DNA of 64,000 nucleotides from Candidatus Bathyarchaeota archaeon (GTDB lineage Archaea; Thermoproteota; Bathyarchaeia; 40CM-2-53-6; RBG-13-38-9). The position numbers and the translations under genes are program-made. The stretch covers positions 130,666-194,665 of the forward strand of contig SMYQ01000001.1 of assembly GCA_007050885.1 (NCBI GenBank), given 5' to 3'. The number at the start of each line of letters is the position of its first letter. Position 1 is the first letter of the stretch. Shown piece by piece: positions 52,175 to 59,667 of this stretch. Under the pieces are notes generated by a model. It worked only from the letters and a program-made list of their open reading frames with translations, searched no databases and was not told the origin of the DNA.

Positions 52175-52188
52175 CTATATAATTAAAC
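52175..52188. promoter_or_regulatory. Bidirectional TATA element, orphan gene / C/D sRNA
   Basis: CTATATAATTAAAC lies ~20-25 nt from GTG 52161 on the minus side and from the box C of the sRNA (52204) on the plus side. Confidence 0.55.
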
Positions 52189-52200
52189 AGTACTGGTTTT

Positions 52201-52255
52201 CCGGTGATGACTCTGCTCTTCTGATTGGTGATGAAGATTATGAGTGCTGACATAA
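52201..52255 (+). ncRNA. Box C/D small guide RNA (candidate 2), predicted tRNA-Met guide
   Basis: Box C GTGATGA 52204-52210, guide 52211-52220, box D' CTGA 52221-52224, box C' GTGATGA 52228-52234, 12-nt guide AGATTATGAGTG 52235-52246, box D CTGA 52247-52250. The D guide complements CUCAUAA of the elongator tRNA-Met anticodon loop; the fifth guide base (G, 52242) faces C34. Haloferax and other archaea guide Cm34 this way. The TATA at 52175-52188 is well placed. D' target unknown. Confidence 0.85.
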
Positions 52256-52264
52256 GTTCCGGAA

Positions 52265-54832
52265 GTGTCAAAATCGATGGAAAGAGTATCGCTTCACAAC
52301 GTCAAGGGGCTCTCCGAGTCCGAGGCCCGGAAGAGACTTGAAGGGGGTTACAATGAACTCCCCCATTCCGGCCGGAGGAACCTCCTGAAAATTCTGGCCG
52401 AGGTCTTCAAAGAGCCCATGTTCCTGCTGTTGGTTTCCGGCGGCCTTATATACATGTTTCTTGGCGATCTCCAGGAAGCCCTGATGCTGATGACATTCGT
52501 CGTGGTAGTTGTCGGCATAACGGTGTACCAGGAACGGAAGGTTGAGAGGGCTCTTGAGGCCCTGCAGGACCTTTCAAGCCCGCGGGCACTTGTGGTCAGG
52601 GATGGAAAGCCCCGGCGAGTCCCCGGACGGGAAATAGTGGTTGGTGATGTCATTATACTTTCAGAGGGCGACCGCGTTCCTGCAGACGGCCGCCTGCTGT
52701 TTGCCAGCGGGCTCCAGATTGACGAGTCGCTGCTCACCGGAGAATCCGTTCCTGTGACAAAGTCCATATGGGAAAAAGGTGAAATAATTCAGCCCAGCGG
52801 CGACAGCCAGCCATTTGCCTATTCGGGCAGCTTGGTCGTTGACGGATACGGTTTAATGGAGTGCGTCGGGACCGGTGTGAATACGGAAATTGGGAAGGTT
52901 GGCAAAGCACTTCAGATACTCGAGACGGAAGACACGCCTTTGCAGAGAGAGAGCAGGAGCTTCGTGAAAAAGTTAAGCATTGCGGGTCTTGCTGTATGCA
53001 CCTTTGTCGTGCTGGTGATTGGTTTCAGTCAGGGGGAATGGACTCAAGGGCTTCTTTCAGGGATAGCCCTTGCAATGGCAATCCTTCCCGAGGAAATCCC
53101 CGTGGTGCTGACAATATTCCTGGCCCTTGGTGCCTGGCGCATGTCTAAAAGCAACGTTCTGACCCGCCGCCTGCAAGCAATCCAGGCCCTTGGCTCGGCT
53201 ACAGTGCTCTGCGTCGACAAGACTGGAACACTCACACTGAACAGGATGGCCGTCAAACGGCTTTTCACGCAGGACGGCACGCTCGACATCGGGAACCAAA
53301 TGAGGAAGCTTCCTGAAAAGTTTCACAAACTGCTTGAATTCGGGATACTGGCCTGCCGGATAAATTCCATAGAGCCAATGGAAATTGCCCTGAAAGAACT
53401 GGGTGAATCGGCCCTTTCAGGCACCAGGCACATACACGAGAACTGGGACATTGTAAGAGACTATAATCTCTCCCCGGAACTGATGGCAACTTCATATGTC
53501 TGGAGATCTCCTGGAAAAAAGGAATATGTGGTGGCTGCCAAAGGAGCGCCTGAAGCAGTCGCCAGTCTTTGCCACCTTTCCCGAACCCGAAGGAAAAAAA
53601 TTCTTTCAGCCGTCCATGAGATGGCTGACAGCGGCCTGAGGGTTTTGGGCGTGGCCGCCTCATATGCCAAAGGAAACCTCCCGAAGAATCAGCATGCCTT
53701 CAAATTTCGCTTTCTGGGGCTTGTCGGGTTTTCAGACCCAGTCCGTGACAAGGTGCCCTCTGCAGTGGCCGAGGCACACGGCGCAGGCGTCCGGGTAATA
53801 ATGATGACCGGCGACTATCCTGCAACTGCAAGGAACATAGCCCACCAGGTCGGCATTGCTTGCCCCGAGTCGGTCATTACCGGCCCGGAACTTGCCGATA
53901 TGAGTGACGCCGACCTCAGAGACAAAATAAAGGAGGTCAATGTCTTTGCCAGGATGGTGCCGGAGCAGAAGATGAGGCTTGTCAATGCCCTGAAGGCGAA
54001 TGGGGAAATAGTGGCCATGACCGGCGACGGAGTGAATGATGCCCCCGCCCTGAAAGCTGCACATATAGGCATTGCTATGGGTGGAAGGGGTGCCGAGGTT
54101 GCCCGTGAAGCCTCTTCCATGGTGCTTGTCGACGATGATTTCTCTTCAATAGTCCGGGGCGTTCGCCTGGGTAGGAGGATATTTGACAATTTACAGAAGG
54201 CTGTGTCCTATATACTTGCCGTCCACCTGCCAATACTGGGAATTTCCGTGCTCCCGCTTCTGCTAGGCTGGCCCGCGGTTCTCCTGCCCGCCCATATAGC
54301 ATTTCTTGAACTGATAATAGACCCGGCGTGTTCCATAGTCTTTGAGGTGGAGCCTGAGGAACCAGACAATATGAAACATCCCCCCCGTGGTCTTAGAGAA
54401 CCAATGTTTGACAGGAAGACTGTGGTTTCAGGGGTGATTCAGGGGACTGCCATGCTGGGCGCAATCCTGGCGGTATTTTCTGCAATGACACTCCTGAAGA
54501 TATTTGAAAACAGAATTCGTTCCATCGTTTTCACCATGCTGGTGGTGACGAACATGTGCCTCATAATATCCAACCTCTCGAAGTCTTCACTGAAGTCCGC
54601 CATCATGAACAAGGCATTGCCCTGGGTGCTCGTGGGTGCAACGGGTGCACTTTCCGCCATCCTCTATGTTCCCACACTTTCCAAACTTTTTCATTTCGCG
54701 CCATTGACAATTGCCGAGCTTATTTTCTGTGTGGCATTCGGGGCTGGCTGTCTTATAGTCTTGGAGTTCCTAAAAATTTTTCTTTACAAGAGACCCAATC
54801 ATTCCTCTTCCAGTTTGTTCAAAACATCCTGA
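52265..54832 (+). CDS. P-type cation-transporting ATPase (P2-type)
   Basis: 855 aa with about ten membrane helices. Actuator LLTGESVPVTK; phosphorylation site CVDKTGTLTLNRM (Asp); nucleotide domain KGAPEAVASLCHLS; hinge MTGDGVNDAPALKAAHIGIA. The M4 motif reads AILPEEIPVVLTIFLALGAW rather than the PEGLP of classic Ca2+ pumps; M6 is FLELIIDPACSIVFEVEPEE. Likely exports Ca2+ or another divalent cation. Start: GTG 52265 or ATG 52277; no clear TATA, so it may be read through from the sRNA promoter. Confidence 0.93.
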   Translation: MSKSMERVSLHNVKGLSESEARKRLEGGYNELPHSGRRNLLKILAEVFKEPMFLLLVSGGLIYMFLGDLQEALMLMTFVVVVVGITVYQERKVERALEALQDLSSPRALVVRDGKPRRVPGREIVVGDVIILSEGDRVPADGRLLFASGLQIDESLLTGESVPVTKSIWEKGEIIQPSGDSQPFAYSGSLVVDGYGLMECVGTGVNTEIGKVGKALQILETEDTPLQRESRSFVKKLSIAGLAVCTFVVLVIGFSQGEWTQGLLSGIALAMAILPEEIPVVLTIFLALGAWRMSKSNVLTRRLQAIQALGSATVLCVDKTGTLTLNRMAVKRLFTQDGTLDIGNQMRKLPEKFHKLLEFGILACRINSIEPMEIALKELGESALSGTRHIHENWDIVRDYNLSPELMATSYVWRSPGKKEYVVAAKGAPEAVASLCHLSRTRRKKILSAVHEMADSGLRVLGVAASYAKGNLPKNQHAFKFRFLGLVGFSDPVRDKVPSAVAEAHGAGVRVIMMTGDYPATARNIAHQVGIACPESVITGPELADMSDADLRDKIKEVNVFARMVPEQKMRLVNALKANGEIVAMTGDGVNDAPALKAAHIGIAMGGRGAEVAREASSMVLVDDDFSSIVRGVRLGRRIFDNLQKAVSYILAVHLPILGISVLPLLLGWPAVLLPAHIAFLELIIDPACSIVFEVEPEEPDNMKHPPRGLREPMFDRKTVVSGVIQGTAMLGAILAVFSAMTLLKIFENRIRSIVFTMLVVTNMCLIISNLSKSSLKSAIMNKALPWVLVGATGALSAILYVPTLSKLFHFAPLTIAELIFCVAFGAGCLIVLEFLKIFLYKRPNHSSSSLFKTS

Positions 54833-54924
54833 ATCATGAGCTTTATTTCATCCAGGTCGCCGCGGATGTCATCCACCTCGTCGGACAATTCTTCAACCGC
54901 GTCGAGTATGTCGTCCATGCTCAC
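54799..54924 (-). CDS. Small acidic coiled-coil protein (41 aa)
   Basis: Reads MSMDDILDAVEELSDEVDDI, then RGDLDEIKLMIQDVLNKLEE, a regular heptad-type helix with many Asp/Glu. GTG 54924 lies 24-25 nt from TTATTTAAAC (54944-54953), the same TATA that serves the plus-strand gene at 54973, so a leaderless transcript is likely. Its 3' part overlaps the ATPase gene by 34 bp on the opposite strand. No function assigned; a small adaptor or anti-factor is possible. Confidence 0.6.
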   Translation of the reverse strand: MSMDDILDAVEELSDEVDDIRGDLDEIKLMIQDVLNKLEEE

Positions 54925-54943
54925 GTCCTACTTAGTCAGCGAC

Positions 54944-54953
54944 TTATTTAAAC
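54944..54953. promoter_or_regulatory. Shared bidirectional TATA box, 41-aa gene / 95-aa gene
   Basis: TTATTTAAAC centres at 54948.5, exactly midway between GTG 54924 (-) and ATG 54973 (+). Confidence 0.6.
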
Positions 54954-54972
54954 TTCTGCCCCTTCCCGTGCC

Positions 54973-55260
54973 ATGTCTTACAAAGAGCTGGCGGTCATTA
55001 CGGTTCTCGCGGTTTCGGTTGCATTTGTCGGGAGTCTGATAAGCTATCCACCTTATGCAAAGCTGGCAGGCGTGACAGTGTTTGTTGCCGGTGTAGCCCT
55101 ACTGGCTCTACGCAAACAGGACGTAAAAGCCGTAGGCGAAGAGGGCCTGGAAGGGTATGCCGGGGAAGGCGCCGAGCCTGCGGGCGAGGAGACCATTAAG
55201 CGAAAACCCAAGCGCCAGAAGGGGTACAGAAAGAAAGCCAAGATTTCCGAAGCTAAGTGA
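54973..55260 (+). CDS. Small membrane protein with basic tail (95 aa)
   Basis: Two hydrophobic segments (ELAVITVLAVSVAFVGSLI and KLAGVTVFVAGVALLAL) are followed by an acidic then strongly basic tail (KRKPKRQKGYRKKAKI). ATG 54973 fits the shared TATA. The last 153 bp lie opposite the presenilin-like gene in a convergent overlap, which is long even for this compact genome, so the tail may be shaped by the other gene. Not recognised; moderately sure it is real. Confidence 0.6.
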   Translation: MSYKELAVITVLAVSVAFVGSLISYPPYAKLAGVTVFVAGVALLALRKQDVKAVGEEGLEGYAGEGAEPAGEETIKRKPKRQKGYRKKAKISEAK

Positions 55261-55830
55261 AAACACCAGGGGCAGCGCGAAGTCGCCAGCACCCACCATG
55301 CCTTTTTTGAATAGTAGTGCAATGCTCTCAAGCCGTTTATCTCGTTTTACCTGAAGCCAGAGAAATTTTATATAGGGGAGGTACAGAACGCCCACCACAT
55401 CATATAGGCTGAGCAGGGCCATGAGAAGCATCGCCGCACCGGGCGTGATGAATGGCGCTATCAGTAGTGAGAAACACAGGATTGTTCCGGCGGACGAGAC
55501 ATTGAAAAACAGGATGTCCTTGGTTTTTCTCAGAGACAGGAGAAGCAAACCCAGCCAGAGGCCGATTCCGAAAAGGCTGCCGAGAAGGTAGCCCGAGAAG
55601 AAGACCGCCAGGTCAATAATCCACATGAGGCTTATCTTGAGCAGCTTGAGGATGACGAGTCCCAAGGTGAGCAGGAGAAGCGAGCGGAAGATTTCAGTGC
55701 TGCCTGCGATTTCCCTTCCCTCTTCCAGTTCCGGCGGGCGGTAGTCTTCAATATTGGGCCGCGATTCGACCATTGGCAGGAGGGCGAAGGCCAGAACATT
55801 TAGCAGTAAAAACGCCTCTACAGGTTTCAC
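55108..55830 (-). CDS. Presenilin/signal-peptide-peptidase-type intramembrane aspartyl protease
   Basis: 240 aa, about nine membrane helices. Catalytic pair: Asp in ALLSLYDVVGVLYLP (YD motif, TM6) and Asp in GMVGAGDFALPLVFS (GxGD, TM7). The C-terminal PGIPFQALFAYG occupies the place of the PAL motif. Such enzymes cut membrane-spanning peptides. The frame opens at GTG 55851, but that lies inside the TATA ACTTAAATAC; GTG 55830 is 24 nt away and begins MKPVEAFLLL, so I use it. Archaeal members are known but few are studied. Confidence 0.88.
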   Translation of the reverse strand: MKPVEAFLLLNVLAFALLPMVESRPNIEDYRPPELEEGREIAGSTEIFRSLLLLTLGLVILKLLKISLMWIIDLAVFFSGYLLGSLFGIGLWLGLLLLSLRKTKDILFFNVSSAGTILCFSLLIAPFITPGAAMLLMALLSLYDVVGVLYLPYIKFLWLQVKRDKRLESIALLFKKGMVGAGDFALPLVFSLSFGNLGFLSVPLLALGFSLNGLLARRLGAFPGIPFQALFAYGFYVLFA

Positions 55831-55849
55831 AAAAAGAATATCAAAACCC

Positions 55850-55859
55850 ACTTAAATAC
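55850..55859. promoter_or_regulatory. Shared bidirectional TATA box, presenilin-like / CorA
   Basis: ACTTAAATAC centres at 55854, midway between GTG 55830 (-) and ATG 55877 (+). Confidence 0.6.
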
Positions 55860-55876
55860 ACAGCCCTTCTACGGTC

Positions 55877-56797
55877 ATGCTCAGTATTATGTTCAAAAAG
55901 TCAAAGGATGCTGATTTGAAAGCGCTCGAAGAGCCGCTTGCAGGCAGCTGGATAAACGTGGTCAACCCTACAAAGAAGGAGACGGAGTTCCTAATGGGGG
56001 CTGGCGTACCCCGCGAGTTCGTAAGCAGTTCACTGGACCTGGCTGAGCAGCCACACGTCGACGAGGAGGGGTCTGCATGCCTGTTCGTCCTCCAGGTGCC
56101 GTACCTGTCTGGCGACGAGCTGGAGACGATACCTCTGGGCGTGGTCTTCACGCCAAAGTACATAGTCACAATTGCAAAGCGGCAGACCAAGGTGCTTGAG
56201 ACTTTCATGAACAACCCCAAGGGATTTTTCACAACAAAGCGGACACGTTTTCTTTTCCAGATTTTTTGGATGACGGTGCGGCGGTATCTCAACTACCTGT
56301 TCTATATCGACAATATGCTGGACGACATTGAGGACAGCGTGACACGTTCCCTCGGCAACAAGGAAATTCTCAACGTCCTCAAGATTCAGAAGGCACTTAC
56401 CTACTTCAAGAACGCCACTTATGGTAACCAGCGCGTTCTTGACAAAATAATGATGGGCAAGTTCCTCCGGCTCTACGAGCAGGACGAGGACATACTAAGC
56501 GATATCATGATAGACAACAAGCAGGCAATTGAGATGATTGATACTTACCTGTCAATAACTGCCAACACGATGGCAGCGTACGGGAGCATTGTCGGCAACA
56601 ACCTGAATATGCTTATGAAGCTGCTCGCCGTGCTGAGCATCACGCTGGCGATACCCTCTATTCTTGGCGCGCTTTATGGGATGAATATCCCGTTGCCATT
56701 CGAGAGTTCACCGCACACGTTCTGGATAATCTTGATGATAAGCACATTTTTGATGTTCGTCTCGTTCTACGGCCTTTTCAAGATGAAATGGAACTAG
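55877..56797 (+). CDS. CorA-like magnesium transporter
   Basis: 306 aa. A long N-terminal cytoplasmic domain (WINVVNPTKKETEFLMGAGV, then FTPKYIVTIAKRQTKVLETF) is followed by a helical stalk and two C-terminal membrane helices. The conserved YGMN signature occurs in ALYGMNIPLPFE, at the first helix end. It forms a pentameric Mg2+/divalent-ion channel. ATG fits the shared TATA. It converges on the polB-family gene with a four-base overlap. Confidence 0.95.
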   Translation: MLSIMFKKSKDADLKALEEPLAGSWINVVNPTKKETEFLMGAGVPREFVSSSLDLAEQPHVDEEGSACLFVLQVPYLSGDELETIPLGVVFTPKYIVTIAKRQTKVLETFMNNPKGFFTTKRTRFLFQIFWMTVRRYLNYLFYIDNMLDDIEDSVTRSLGNKEILNVLKIQKALTYFKNATYGNQRVLDKIMMGKFLRLYEQDEDILSDIMIDNKQAIEMIDTYLSITANTMAAYGSIVGNNLNMLMKLLAVLSITLAIPSILGALYGMNIPLPFESSPHTFWIILMISTFLMFVSFYGLFKMKWN

Positions 56798-59061
56798 AAA
56801 AACCTGCCCAGGTTGCTTTGTTTCATTCGTAGTTCTTCGAGATCACCGCCCAGCGCCTCGAATATACGCATTACTGCGGGCAGCAGCTGGTTGTCCACGT
56901 AGTAGTCAGGGTCATAGTCACGTGCAGTGTCCGCAGGCACCGACCGGTTTGATATGCTGCCTTTCCCGGGCGTGACCACGTATTCGACAATCATTCCCGG
57001 GTAGACGGGGCGACCCAACCTCTTCATGTCTTTGGCAACTTTCACATGCGGTCCGATTTGCTTGTAGCTGCCAATGAGTTTGGTGAGCTGCGTGCGTATG
57101 ACCAGCTTGTCCATGGGCGTCTCCTTCGTGCGGAGTTCTTTTACCAGGGTCTGGACATGTCTTTTGGCTTCTTCAATCCTGTTATTGAGAACCAGGCGGA
57201 TTACGGTCTCCTGCGCTTCCCTTGCCAGATTGCTCCAGTCCCGCCTCACCCGCTCCAGCCCCTTGACCACAAGGGCGCCGTCGCTCCGCATAAGTGCATA
57301 TCTCTTCTTCGTGACGAAGACGCCACTTGTGAAGAAACCCTCAAGCTCCAGCCGTATGGGCGTTGGGAACTTGCTGTTGACCTCTTTCATGAATCTTTTT
57401 ACTTCCCTCTCAAAGTTCGGGCCGTCGGAACTGAGCATCACCGAATCGGTGTCCCCATAGACGACGGTGAACCCGTGGAGTGATGCCTCCTTCATGAGCT
57501 TGATTACGTAGTCCCGTGCCCAAGAAGTGATGGCCTCCGCCGCCGACAAGTTGTACCACCTGGCATTGGCGTATCCCAAATAGCCGTAGAAACTGTTGAG
57601 AAGCAGTTTTAGGGCGTTCTGGCGCGTGTATATTATTTTGTATTCATGGCTGTCACGCTTCAGCTCCTTGAGCCGCCCCTTCAGTTTCATCCGCTCCTCA
57701 AAGAGCGCGCGTATGGTCTTGGGGATAAACCCCTCCTTTTCGGTGCAGAACCAAGTGCCTGAAGGGGCTTTGTTCTTTTTGCATTCCCGGTGCGTGCACC
57801 CCTTGGTGTCGGGGGAAATGTTGTGGGCCATGATTATCGTTGGATAAAGTGACCGGAAGTCGCATACCGCTATTGGCGAGTGCAGACCTTTTATGGGCTC
57901 CTTTACGAAGGCCCCTTCGTAAGTGATGCTTCTCCGGGAAGCAGCTTCCTTGTACCCGGGTCTGTTGGGTGCCAGCATCCCTTCATTGAAGGACCTGCTC
58001 ATCAGCAACCACTCGACGACTTGGCCCGGACTCATCCTTCCCACGTCGAACACAGTCTGGCCTACAATCTTTGCCATTGAATAGAGCATTGGCAGTATTT
58101 CAGTGGCGAGATTGTATGTAATCTTTGAGTCCTGAAGCGAATACTTGTACAGCAGCTCGGGGTCATTCTTCCAGGCGTCCTCTATTCCCACAGCCCCGCC
58201 TATCTTGACCTTTTCTTCCCCTATAAGTTCCGAAGCCACGGTGTTCAGGGTAAGATTTTCGCTTTCCATATACTGCGCCAAAATGTTTCTGATGAATACG
58301 TAGAGGTCAACATTTATTATGCCCGGGACGGCCGGCGCAATGTCCCTTCCCTTCTTTACGAAGGCGACCTTTTCGCCATTTATTTCAAAGGGGATTTTCA
58401 GTTCCTTTGCACGCTCCCTAAGGCAGAACCAATCAAATCCGTCGCTGTTGTAACCTACAATCACTTCCGGTGCGTATGTCTCAACAGTCGTGAGGAATTC
58501 CCGTATAAGCTCCGCTTCATCCTCGACTTTTTTGATGTCTTTTACGTTGTAGTCTCCCCAACCTATGACCTTTTGTATGCCTTCACCCCAAAAGCTGACC
58601 ATTATTACGGGGCTCTTGCCTATGTCCTTCCCTTCCTCGGGCAATGTTTCGATGTCAAAAGCGAGGACTTTCAGGTCATGTATTTCCTTTTTTCCCCGTC
58701 GGATTTCCGGCAGGACTTCCACAAGTGGCATCAGGCCGTGGTCGATCATGTACCTCCGCACGAAGGGGACGTCCGCTTCCCGGAGCTCGCCGAATTCCTT
58801 CAGGGCTTCCCTGGCGGCCGGGACGTTCTTGGGGTGGTTGAACAAAATCTTCCATGCCTTAATTTTCTTTTTGATGTCAATCCGTTCGGCGTCCTCGATG
58901 CCAACGACCTTGTTTTTTGGGAGCTCTGCCTTCTTTGCGCCTTTTGCAGGAAGCAGGTAGATATATGGCAGGAACTCCGTGTCCTCAATCGTTTTCCCCC
59001 GGCCCCGGAGCACTGTCTTGACGTGGTCAGCCCCGCTGTACTCGACATCCAGCAGAATCAT
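56794..59061 (-). CDS. pol: DNA polymerase, family B
   Basis: 755 aa from ATG 59061. 3'-5' exonuclease: FDIETL (ExoI, ~135), VGYNSDGFDWF, YSLQDSKITYNL. Polymerase: DFRSLYPTIIMAHNI (motif A), NSFYGYLGYANARWY (motif B) and YGDTDSVML (motif C). The C-terminus ends QSNLGRFF, a PCNA-binding PIP box. No intein. The open frame runs 20 codons further, but ATG 59061 (MILLDVEY) matches the family start and lies ~25 nt from a CTTTATTAGA TATA. It complements PolD in replication or repair. Confidence 0.96.
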   Translation of the reverse strand: MILLDVEYSGADHVKTVLRGRGKTIEDTEFLPYIYLLPAKGAKKAELPKNKVVGIEDAERIDIKKKIKAWKILFNHPKNVPAAREALKEFGELREADVPFVRRYMIDHGLMPLVEVLPEIRRGKKEIHDLKVLAFDIETLPEEGKDIGKSPVIMVSFWGEGIQKVIGWGDYNVKDIKKVEDEAELIREFLTTVETYAPEVIVGYNSDGFDWFCLRERAKELKIPFEINGEKVAFVKKGRDIAPAVPGIINVDLYVFIRNILAQYMESENLTLNTVASELIGEEKVKIGGAVGIEDAWKNDPELLYKYSLQDSKITYNLATEILPMLYSMAKIVGQTVFDVGRMSPGQVVEWLLMSRSFNEGMLAPNRPGYKEAASRRSITYEGAFVKEPIKGLHSPIAVCDFRSLYPTIIMAHNISPDTKGCTHRECKKNKAPSGTWFCTEKEGFIPKTIRALFEERMKLKGRLKELKRDSHEYKIIYTRQNALKLLLNSFYGYLGYANARWYNLSAAEAITSWARDYVIKLMKEASLHGFTVVYGDTDSVMLSSDGPNFEREVKRFMKEVNSKFPTPIRLELEGFFTSGVFVTKKRYALMRSDGALVVKGLERVRRDWSNLAREAQETVIRLVLNNRIEEAKRHVQTLVKELRTKETPMDKLVIRTQLTKLIGSYKQIGPHVKVAKDMKRLGRPVYPGMIVEYVVTPGKGSISNRSVPADTARDYDPDYYVDNQLLPAVMRIFEALGGDLEELRMKQSNLGRFF

Positions 59062-59098
59062 GCAATCACTAACAGGGGTATCTAATAAAGTTCGTGCT

Positions 59099-59605
59099 TC
59101 AAGAGCCGATGCTTCTCTCAATTTCCCTGAGCTGTTTTTCCAGCTGCTTCACTATATGTGAATTGTCGACAAATTCCAGTTTGCTCCCGCAGTGCCTGCA
59201 TACGAATCCGGATTCCATTGCGGTTTCAAAGGGGATACGTGTGCACCCGTTTTCACAGATAAAGAATTGGTGGTCGCGTTCATGGTCAAGGCGCGTGCGG
59301 ATTTTACCTTCCTGTTCCCTTCGCAGTCGGACGACGAGCGAATCAAGCTTGTCGTCGTAGAATTTCCAGAGGTAAATATACCACCCTGTTTCCTGGTCCT
59401 TGATTCTCCGGAATTTGACCAGCCTGTTGTCGTACAGCTTGTACAGGATTTTCCGGACGGTCTTTACATCCATCCCCAACCGCTCTGCGAGGCTGAATTC
59501 GTCCATTTCGGTTTCCTCGGCGAGCTCGCCCACGATATCGAGGGAATTCGCACCAGCTACCTTTGCCAAGGCATTAACAATCTCAGGTTTTTGTAAAGAG
59601 TCCAT
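59099..59605 (-). CDS. tfe: Transcription initiation factor E alpha subunit
   Basis: 168 aa. The N-terminal extended winged helix (ELAEETEMDEFSLAERLGMD, VKTVRKILYKLYDNRLVKFR) and the C-terminal zinc ribbon (CENGC ... GFVCRHCGSKL) match TFE/TFIIE-alpha, which helps RNA polymerase open promoters. A helical tail follows. ATG 59605 is used; GTG 59611 adds two residues. A TATA-like CTATACGG lies ~25 nt upstream. It is 37 nt upstream of polB-family DNA polymerase on the same strand. Confidence 0.95.
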   Translation of the reverse strand: MDSLQKPEIVNALAKVAGANSLDIVGELAEETEMDEFSLAERLGMDVKTVRKILYKLYDNRLVKFRRIKDQETGWYIYLWKFYDDKLDSLVVRLRREQEGKIRTRLDHERDHQFFICENGCTRIPFETAMESGFVCRHCGSKLEFVDNSHIVKQLEKQLREIERSIGS

Positions 59606-59667
59606 CCCCACTCACTAATACCGTATAGGGCGGTTTTCCTTTATATTAACCTTTCATTACCTGAAAG

